A DNA stretch of 32,257 nucleotides. It comes from Gammaproteobacteria bacterium. Its GTDB lineage: Bacteria; Pseudomonadota; Gammaproteobacteria; Steroidobacterales; Woeseiaceae. Numbering within the stretch: the stretch's first letter is position 1; each line of letters opens with the position of its first letter. Shown here in pieces: positions 26,809-32,257 of the stretch. The translations under genes were made by a program, and so were the position numbers. Under the pieces are notes generated by a model. It was not told the DNA's origin and did no database searches. It saw nothing but the letters and a program-made list of their open reading frames with translations. Location of the stretch: contig JAOTYE010000030.1 in the NCBI GenBank assembly GCA_029862045.1, forward strand, positions 1 to 32,257, written 5' to 3'.

Positions 26809-27408
26809 ATGATGCAGGTCAAAGACTTTGTCTTCAGGAATGCACAAGCGCTCATCTTAATAGTGGCCATACTGATTTGGGTCTGGGCGAATTATATATA
26901 CGATCAAGAACCTCCTGTTATAGAAATTCCGCGCGCAGAGATCAGTCATGAATTTTTTTCGGCGTGTTTGAATAGCGAACAGCGACTGGTTCGGGCGAAG
27001 GTCGAGGTACGCAATGTCGGCCCTGTTGAAGTCAAGCTAACGAAAAATCACCATTCTGTCGCCCAAGTATCTCCGTATCCGGCGGGACAGAAGTTCGGCG
27101 ACGATGCCCGGGAGCGCGGGAAGACCAACAGTAAACCGGGACGCATCAGATGGCCCGAGTCGGGTAACAGTGAACGCAATTCGACCGACGAGACATTGAA
27201 ACCGAACGAAATTCATGAGCAATACCATGATTTCGTGTTATCGCCGTCCGTCAAGGTCATTGAGGTTACGAGCAGGTTTGAGGATGCATCACCGGGCGAG
27301 GACAAAAAAAAACCGAACTGGGAGGGAGGAGAGGTTAGGACAATTTACAAGGTAGGAGATCCGATTTGCTCCAAATTGGTTGACAGCGAAGCTTCTGCCA
27401 CGAAGTGA
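26809..27408 (+). CDS. Membrane-anchored protein with beta-rich extracytoplasmic domain (unknown)
   Basis: A 199-residue protein I do not recognise. The start is ATG 26809, 5 bases after GGAG; a TTG at 26764 has no site. After about 10 residues, one membrane helix (ALILIVAILIWVWANYIY) is followed by an extracytoplasmic domain with a VRAKVEVRNVGPVEVKLTK strand pattern, suggestive of a CARDB/immunoglobulin-like sandwich. It has two cysteines far apart (FFSACLNS and DPICSKL) that could pair. Its 3' end overlaps the next gene by 4 bases (GTGA). It is the first gene of a three-gene set. Confidence 0.7.
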   Translation: MMQVKDFVFRNAQALILIVAILIWVWANYIYDQEPPVIEIPRAEISHEFFSACLNSEQRLVRAKVEVRNVGPVEVKLTKNHHSVAQVSPYPAGQKFGDDARERGKTNSKPGRIRWPESGNSERNSTDETLKPNEIHEQYHDFVLSPSVKVIEVTSRFEDASPGEDKKKPNWEGGEVRTIYKVGDPICSKLVDSEASATK

Positions 27409-28223
27409 CCAACTTCGATCTTCGCGTAACCACTTGTAACTATTCCATGAATTTCTCGGCGCCGACCATGTGTAAACAGGCTCGATCTCGATTACTAGTT
27501 CTCTTGCTGGTGTTGGGTGCGCCGCTCATTGTCTGCGCGCAGTCTCAAGAGCCCCGTGCGAGATTCTCGGTCGAGCCGAGCAACCCGGGTACGCTGTACG
27601 GCGTCGGGATGCAAGGAGAGCCTTTCAAGTTCACTGCCTACGTAACGGGAGCCAGGTGCTACGAACTCAGCTTCGGGGATGATCCCGGGACACGAGAAAA
27701 AGTACTGCCCGCAGACGATGGTAAAGGTATCCATATCCACACCTATAATAGTAGCGGAACTTACAATGCAAACATGCAGGCGTGGAGCGACCCTGACTGT
27801 GAACTGGGCGAGCTGCCGCCTGTCTTTACGCTGGAAATCCGGGTCGAAGCGCCTCCCCCGGCGCCGCAACCCCGTACGATAGTTCTGGTGCAACCGTCTC
27901 CACCCGCCGTCACGGTGCAAGCACCTCCGCCCGCAGTTGCGGAGCAATGGCCCCCCCCGGCGCGCCCAGCGTCCACAGTGCCCCCGGCGCCCGAAAAATC
28001 CGACACACTGCCATGGCTATTGTTACTGGCGGCTATCGCGATCCTGCTATCGAAGGACTGGGGATTGACGGGCACCGGTCTCGTCACGTTCGAAGCGACG
28101 AGGGACCAGGGAGGCTTCGACGTGATTGACGCCGCGGCCTCGATGCGAGTGCGGCACCGCAAGCCCGAGTTCGATATCTCAGATGACGCCACCGTGATTT
28201 CAGTGAAAAAGGGAGAGCTGTGA
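27405..28223 (+). CDS. Secreted/membrane protein with PKD-like domain, Pro-rich linker and C-terminal TM helix
   Basis: A 272-residue protein. The GTG 27405 start overlaps the previous stop, but a signal peptide begins later (MCKQARSRLLVLLLVLGAPLIVCAQS), so ATG 27447 or 27468 is also possible. After cleavage, a PKD-like domain (ARFSVEPSNPGTL to TLEIRVEA, containing YELSFGDDPGT and HTYNSSGTYNA) is followed by a Pro/Ala-rich linker of about 50 residues. A membrane helix (TLPWLLLLAAIAILLS) comes next and then a tail of about 60 residues. The PKD domain should be outside and the tail cytoplasmic. The gene is followed by the third gene of the cluster with a TGATG overlap. No function is known. Confidence 0.7.
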   Translation: MTNFDLRVTTCNYSMNFSAPTMCKQARSRLLVLLLVLGAPLIVCAQSQEPRARFSVEPSNPGTLYGVGMQGEPFKFTAYVTGARCYELSFGDDPGTREKVLPADDGKGIHIHTYNSSGTYNANMQAWSDPDCELGELPPVFTLEIRVEAPPPAPQPRTIVLVQPSPPAVTVQAPPPAVAEQWPPPARPASTVPPAPEKSDTLPWLLLLAAIAILLSKDWGLTGTGLVTFEATRDQGGFDVIDAAASMRVRHRKPEFDISDDATVISVKKGEL

Positions 28224-28849
28224 TGACAACGACACTCGGCGAGGCGCTGACCGCCGAAGATAAGAGCGCGTCCTTTTTGAAACACCAATCGATCAAAGAC
28301 GGATACGACCAGGCCAAAGCGAAACTGGATAAAAAGCGCAAAAAGCTCAATCGTCCGGCGTTGCTGGACACTGAGGCGCCAAACGATGCCCTGAAAAAGG
28401 CATTTTTCAGGGCACTCGACATTGCTCTCGACGATATCCTTGGCCGGGCCTGGGCCGGTTGGGATGAACTGCGCCGATTAGCCGACCTCGAAAAGACACC
28501 GCCGGACGAAATCCATCGCGTCACAGTAAGCGATCATACTATCGAGTCACAGCATGAGCCGTCAGTCGATATTGTCGTTGATGGCATCCCATTTCATACC
28601 TTCGATTTCAAGGTTACCGCGCAGTTAAAAGTAAAGAGCATCGATCTGCAGGTGCAAGCAGGCGAGATCACCGCGATTCGGCTAGGGAGTCTGGAACTGG
28701 GCGGCTTGGTCAAGCTCGGCGACCGTAAACTACTGGAAAAGAAGATGGCAGAGGTCACGCTTGACGAACACGTGATGCATCTTTCGAAGCCAATCCCGAT
28801 CCGGGCCAAAAAAAGCCACGCCAAGATGGACGTGGCTATCGACGCCTGA
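28223..28849 (+). CDS. Soluble protein of the three-gene envelope cluster (unknown)
   Basis: A 208-residue protein not recognised by family. The start is ATG 28223, with GGGAGAG 5 bases upstream, and overlaps the previous stop. No signal peptide or membrane segment, so cytosolic. The N-terminal half is helical and basic (YDQAKAKLDKKRKKLNR). A helical block (LKKAFFRALDIALDDILGRAWAGWDELRRLADLEK) precedes a beta-rich C-terminal half (VDIVVDGIPFHTFDFKVTAQLKVKSIDLQVQAGEITAIRLGSLELGGLVKLGDRKLL). The last 15 codons contain a minus-strand terminator for the convergent gene. It probably works with the two upstream envelope proteins. Confidence 0.7.
   Translation: MTTTLGEALTAEDKSASFLKHQSIKDGYDQAKAKLDKKRKKLNRPALLDTEAPNDALKKAFFRALDIALDDILGRAWAGWDELRRLADLEKTPPDEIHRVTVSDHTIESQHEPSVDIVVDGIPFHTFDFKVTAQLKVKSIDLQVQAGEITAIRLGSLELGGLVKLGDRKLLEKKMAEVTLDEHVMHLSKPIPIRAKKSHAKMDVAIDA
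28808..28837 (-). terminator. Intrinsic terminator of the repeat lipoprotein gene, inside the opposite-strand gene
   Basis: On the minus strand, AGCCACG (28831-28837) pairs perfectly with CGTGGCT (28814-28820) across a ten-base loop, followed by T residues at 28808-28813. It lies about 40 bases downstream of the lipoprotein stop. The same DNA encodes the last residues (AKKSHAKMDVAI) of the plus-strand gene. Confidence 0.8.
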
Positions 28850-28875
28850 CAGTTGCGGCAGGTTTTCCGATCAGA

Positions 28876-30177
28876 TCAGAATGTCAGACCCAGTCTACTG
28901 ATAACTTCCATCGTGACGAAATCGTTGCCCCGCCAAAGGCCTTCCTCTGCGGCAAAGCGGTTTACGGCATCCATCGTACAATTACCGATAATGCCGTCGA
29001 CCTTGCAATTATAGAATCCCCGTTCTTTGAGGGCCGACTGCAAAGCAGTGACATTCTCGGGGGTAGTGTTGTTATTTTGGCACAGAACCGGAACCCACTC
29101 GCTCTTCTCGTCGCGAATCTTCTGATTGCGTGTCACAATCTCGTATGCCGCCGGTATGTCAACTTTACGCGTCGTTGCGGGCGTTTTCAGCTTCTTCTGC
29201 TTGACCGTCTCGTACACGGCCGGCGCAATTTCAACCGTCCGTGTGCTAGCTTTCTTCACAAGCACCTGCTTGTCGATGGTCCTATAAGTGGCCGGAATCG
29301 GGACTTCACGCGTCGTTGCCGGCGTTTTCAGAACTGTCTTCTTGACCGTCTTGTACTTGGCCTTACCACTTGCATCCGAAAGCGTGCTAGCGGGCTTCTT
29401 AAGGACCTGTGTCGGGACGTCCTTGTAAATGGCGTCAATCGGGACCAGGCACATTAATTCACCGGTGTCCCCGATACGCGTGTCCAGGACCTGGCTATTA
29501 TCACGTATGCTTTTGCCGGGCCGCCATGCAGTACCGGCTTCCCGAACCAACACGCGCTCAATCACTGTTTCGTACTCAGCATCAATCACTTCAAGCGTAT
29601 TCGGAGCGTCCTCAACCAGTATGCTCACCTCGATAGTCTCGTATACGGCAGGTACAACTACCAGTTTGGTTGCCGCTTCCTTGACTAGAACGGCCTCTTG
29701 AATGGTCTCGTACACTGCCGGGACTTCGATAGTCTCAGTGATTGCGGGTGTGACCTCTATCTGCTCCTCCTTAATCTCGTATACGGCAGGTACAACTTCG
29801 AGTTCCTCGACCGCAGGCATGATCATCACGCTCTCTTGAATGGCCTCGTATTGTGGATATGTGAATTTGTGTGCATAACACTCACCAGGCTTCGGGTCGG
29901 GAGGTATCAGGCCACTGTTGTTGCCGATCCCGCTCGTCTGCGCTGCTGCCGAATCGATGTCGTGTCGCGCATCTGCTAGCCGTGCACTTTCTTCCAGCTG
30001 CAACTGTTGCTGTGCAAGCTCTTCGTCTTTGCGAGCCAGTTCTGCCTTCAGCAACTCAATTTCCGAGGCCCGTGCGCTCTGCGAGGCACTGCCATCTCCC
30101 CAAGGTGCGCTGGCGCAGCCTCCGAGGACAAAAGTCGCCAGGGCAGCAGTTGCGGTTATTATTAGCTTGTTTTTCAT
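28876..30177 (-). CDS. Lipoprotein with ten tandem Y-E/K-T repeats and C-terminal peptidoglycan-binding-like domain
   Basis: A 433-residue lipoprotein. The start is ATG 30175-30177 (MKNKLIITATAALATFVLGGC), with GGGGGAA about 9 bases upstream; an earlier frame start lacks a signal peptide. The lipobox LGGC puts the lipidated Cys at residue 21. A coiled coil (about 37-75) follows. Ten repeats of about 23 residues (about 105-360) have the core PA-x-YET(I/V)-x-VLV-x-A. The first repeats are acidic (VYEIKEEQIEV) and the last basic (YKTVKKTVLKTPATTR). The C-terminal 60 residues (NVTALQSALKERGFYNCKVDGIIGNCTMDAVNRF) resemble a peptidoglycan-binding domain. It is likely to be anchored in the outer membrane and to contact the cell wall. 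Confidence 0.8.
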   Translation of the reverse strand: MKNKLIITATAALATFVLGGCASAPWGDGSASQSARASEIELLKAELARKDEELAQQQLQLEESARLADARHDIDSAAAQTSGIGNNSGLIPPDPKPGECYAHKFTYPQYEAIQESVMIMPAVEELEVVPAVYEIKEEQIEVTPAITETIEVPAVYETIQEAVLVKEAATKLVVVPAVYETIEVSILVEDAPNTLEVIDAEYETVIERVLVREAGTAWRPGKSIRDNSQVLDTRIGDTGELMCLVPIDAIYKDVPTQVLKKPASTLSDASGKAKYKTVKKTVLKTPATTREVPIPATYRTIDKQVLVKKASTRTVEIAPAVYETVKQKKLKTPATTRKVDIPAAYEIVTRNQKIRDEKSEWVPVLCQNNNTTPENVTALQSALKERGFYNCKVDGIIGNCTMDAVNRFAAEEGLWRGNDFVTMEVISRLGLTF

Positions 30178-30243
30178 AGAACCAGTTCCCCCCATTATTA
30201 TTTCCGCTGCGATCGCTCTGCCTTCGCGGCAGTTGCAATGCAT

Positions 30244-30759
30244 GGGCTTATCGGCCCAAGTTTAGCATCCGACCCTGGCTCTGTTTCAGCCAGCTGCCGA
30301 CAGCGGTGCGCCGTATACCTCCTCGCAATCTCATCTTATTGAGAACAGATCGAGGAAGTTCCAGTAAGGCTTTGATTAAATTGAGTAAGAGTCCGGGGGA
30401 TCGATCATGCCCCTAGCCTGATTCCCGATGGGCAATCGACTGCTGCCGCGGTTAGAGTGGAACTACAACCGGCGCCAGCACAACGGTGGTGACGATGCCG
30501 ACAACGAGCGTCAGCGGCAGTCCCATCTTTCCGAAATCGGCAACGGTGTATTCGCCCGGCCCGTACACCATCAAGTTGGTTTGGTAACTTGCCGGGATAG
30601 TCGTGGCGCCGACTGTGTCGGTTTGACGAGCGAGAAATTACTCTCATGCCGATTGGCAGAGGCTGCAATCGACATTTACGGACCAACCGGATATCGTGGA
30701 ACGGCATGTCATGAATCCCCTGCTCCGTTGGAGTGCTTTGACACAGAGAAGGCCAGCTC
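30244..30759. other. Intergenic region holding a permease remnant
   Basis: Between the lipoprotein and the secreted protein no intact gene was found. A decayed SLC13-type permease C-terminus lies at 30452-30628 on the minus strand. Short frames elsewhere, including one of about 137 codons on the minus strand (30405-30818), have no ribosome binding site or recognisable features. No promoter was convincingly placed. Confidence 0.55.
30452..30628 (-). pseudogene. 3' remnant of an SLC13/DASS-type permease
   Basis: On the minus strand the sequence encodes about 50 conserved residues, from [20 protein letters not shown] to [20 protein letters not shown], ending in a TAA at 30452-30454. The motif PxxYQTNxMVYGPG is characteristic of the C-terminal part of SLC13 (DASS, divalent anion:sodium symporter) transporters. 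The reading frame is closed by a stop about 20 codons upstream, and the rest of the roughly 450-600-residue transporter is missing. It is therefore a 5'-deleted fragment, not a gene. Its orientation suggests the loss happened when sequences now to its right were inserted or deleted. Confidence 0.7.
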
Positions 30760-31527
30760 ATGCAGAACAAAACAATAATTCTTTGCACCGCCCTACTCTG
30801 TACCTTGCTCGTCTCCACCCCTCAGGCCGCACTTGCGGACGAGCACAACCCCCTCAGGGACGCGAGCTTCGAACTTCAACTGCCGCCCGATCAAGGCGGC
30901 TGGATTCTGTTTGACGAAAGTTTGATCTCGTCGGACAGAGCGCGCAGCGGCCGTCAGTCTATGTACAACGCGGGCTTGAGTCGGACCGTAGCGTATCCCC
31001 CGTATTTCGTCGGCACTGTGTCCGGCAGCTTTCAAGCGTTTCCGGCAGACCCAGGCTCGCGGTGGCGGTTGACCGGGTTTGGCCTTACACACACGACACT
31101 CCAGGGGACACCAGCTTTCGGTATCGTTCAGGTGTCGTTCTTCGACACCGCTGGCGACGACTTGGGAACAGTTGAGACTGCCGACAGCACCACCGCCAAA
31201 GCCAAGACCTCGAATGAGGTGAACAACCAGACGCCCGTCGACGAATGGATTTTCCTGGATACCGGCATCGCGACCGCTCCTGCAGGCACCGCGACCGTTC
31301 AGGCCTTTACGCTTTACGTCGACTACTCCGGCTCAAACACCGCCCAAGGGGTCTATTTTGACGACCTGAGTCTGTGCGCCCTCGAAGATGACGACGATGA
31401 TGAATCTGACTGCAAAGAGTTTTCGGGCGACATCGAGCAAGCTCACTCCCTGAGTTCCAGCTTTTCCGGCCCGCCGGGTTCTGAAAATACGTATGCACGC
31501 ACTTCGGTAGAGTCCTCATGGTTCTAG
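30760..31527 (+). CDS. Secreted protein with jelly-roll (CBM-like) domain
   Basis: A 255-residue exported protein. The start is ATG 30760, with GAGAAGG about 8 bases upstream. A signal peptide ends near ALADEHNP. The mature part begins with NPLRDASFELQLPPDQGGWILFD, the pattern of carbohydrate-binding-like galactose-binding/jelly-roll domains (CBM4/9-type), and continues with SMYNAGLS...GSFQAFPADPGSRWRLTGFG and a C-terminal YFDDLSLC strand. It then ends in an acidic stretch (EDDDDDESDC) and a Ser/Gly-rich tail. A glycan or surface ligand is likely; the specific target is unknown. No enzyme domain is present. Confidence 0.7.
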   Translation: MQNKTIILCTALLCTLLVSTPQAALADEHNPLRDASFELQLPPDQGGWILFDESLISSDRARSGRQSMYNAGLSRTVAYPPYFVGTVSGSFQAFPADPGSRWRLTGFGLTHTTLQGTPAFGIVQVSFFDTAGDDLGTVETADSTTAKAKTSNEVNNQTPVDEWIFLDTGIATAPAGTATVQAFTLYVDYSGSNTAQGVYFDDLSLCALEDDDDDESDCKEFSGDIEQAHSLSSSFSGPPGSENTYARTSVESSWF

Positions 31528-31795
31528 TTAGAAACTTATCGAAAGGAGGCAATGACCGCCTCGGGTCAGTAGCAGTCAGTCGCTAGTTTAACAGCCCAGG
31601 GGCTGCTTACCGGCCCAATCCGGACGTGCGGTGATCCGATTTCGAAAGTTCCAGGCTCAGTGTCCGCTCTCACCAGGAGCAGTCATTCAACCAGGCCGAA
31701 ACGGCCTGACTTCCAGGGCGGCTAACAGCCAGAAGCGGCGATTCCTGTGCTTCTTTTTATCTTGCCAATGACCAGGTTTTTGGCATCATCAGCAC
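31528..31795. other. Hairpin-rich region upstream of nhaA
   Basis: About 270 bases with at least three hairpins: TGACC/GGTCA near 31553, the perfect CAGGCCG-AAA-CGGCCTG at 31692-31708, and a terminator at 31731-31758. No open reading frame was accepted. It may be an nhaA leader (riboswitch or attenuator), a small RNA, or the 3' region of the previous gene. I could not match it to a known riboswitch by eye. Confidence 0.5.
31731..31758 (+). terminator. Intrinsic terminator just upstream of nhaA
   Basis: AGAAGC (31731-31736) pairs with GCTTCT (31749-31754) across a 12-base loop and is followed by T residues at 31755-31758. It lies 37 bases before the nhaA start, so it either ends the previous gene or is part of a leader that attenuates nhaA. 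Confidence 0.6.
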
Positions 31796-32257
31796 GTGGA
31801 ACAAAAAGCCATCGAATCTACGCTACTTAGCGCCGTTCGCGAGTTCATGAGGCTGGAGTCGGCCGGGGGCATTCTGCTGCTGGCATCCGCTACGCTTGCA
31901 CTTGTCATTGCCAACACACCACTATCTCACTATTACGATTCTCTGCTTGGGACAATCGTAGCCGTTCAGGTAGGCGAGTTTGCGATCAACAAACCTCTGT
32001 TGCTGTGGGTAAACGATGGCCTTATGGCCGTGTTTTTCTTTTTGATCGGCCTCGAGGTAAAGCGGGAAATCATGGAAGGGGAATTGTCGTCTCTGTCGCA
32101 AGTCGTTCTCCCTGGTATGGGCGCGGTTGGCGGAATGGTGATTCCTGCGGCAATCTACGCCTGGTTCAACTGGGGGGATTCGATCGCTCTCGACGGTTGG
32201 GCAATACCTGTGGCTACGGACATTGCGTTCGCACTTGCATTGTTAGCGACCTTCGGC
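31796..32257 (+). CDS. nhaA: Na+/H+ antiporter NhaA (5' part; runs off the right edge)
   Basis: NhaA exchanges sodium for protons across the inner membrane and supports sodium and pH homeostasis. The visible 154 residues begin at GTG 31796-31798 ([29 protein letters not shown], counting the GTG as Met) and match the family: first helices, [28 protein letters not shown], and [18 protein letters not shown]. The Asp of the last motif corresponds to E. coli Asp133; the Asp163/Asp164 pair is beyond the edge. The start has no clear Shine-Dalgarno, and a terminator-like hairpin lies 37 bases upstream, so leader control is possible. An antiporter is consistent with a saline habitat. Confidence 0.95.
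   Translation, partial: MEQKAIESTLLSAVREFMRLESAGGILLLASATLALVIANTPLSHYYDSLLGTIVAVQVGEFAINKPLLLWVNDGLMAVFFFLIGLEVKREIMEGELSSLSQVVLPGMGAVGGMVIPAAIYAWFNWGDSIALDGWAIPVATDIAFALALLATFG

Noticed and set aside
30405..30818. Minus-strand frame of 137 codons
   Set aside because: It overlaps the permease remnant in another frame and the start of the secreted protein gene, with no ribosome binding site or signal.

Overview
The window reads as chromosomal DNA of a gammaproteobacterium. Three gene orders support this: ligA-zipA-smc, rimP-nusA-infB-rbfA-truB-rpsO-pnp, and dksA-gluQRS. A PhaR-type regulator and the protein styles would fit a marine or sediment lineage near Woeseiales/Chromatiales or Xanthomonadales, but that placement is inference and no marker gene fixes it.

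Region 1 (1-8.8 kb) is housekeeping. The start of ligA (runs off the left edge), zipA and smc lie on the minus strand. Divergent from them are a dksA with a very long lysine-rich N-terminal tail, gluQRS, phaR, a probable small RNA gene with its own promoter and terminator, and a YheT-type alpha/beta hydrolase. Region 2 (8.8-17.5 kb) is the minus-strand transcription/translation operon from rimP to pnp. It is preceded by a structured leader with two tandem intrinsic terminators and ends in a 49-bp tandem duplication of the pnp 3' end.

Region 3 (17.5-31.5 kb) is accessory. In order it holds a DUF4412 secreted protein, a SHOCT-domain secreted protein, a TPR-sulfotransferase and a YCII protein. 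Next come a five-TM membrane protein, a CHAT protease and a metacaspase-like protease, tightly packed on the minus strand. Upstream of these, on the same strand, are a tiny hexapeptide-repeat protein and a large pseudo-cyclase/TM/TPR protein. A divergent three-gene envelope cluster (26.8-28.8 kb) with overlapping start and stop codons follows. After it come a lipoprotein with ten charge-graded repeats, a remnant of an SLC13-type permease and a secreted jelly-roll-like protein. Region 4 is the start of nhaA, cut by the right edge.

The strongest candidate for an undescribed system is the metacaspase-CHAT-membrane protein operon (21.4-23.6 kb): two caspase-fold proteases with intact His/Cys dyads plus a membrane protein. 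The upstream pseudo-cyclase/TPR protein is a possible sensor. The layout resembles the protease-plus-membrane-effector logic of bacterial conflict systems, but this is inference and no known system was matched.
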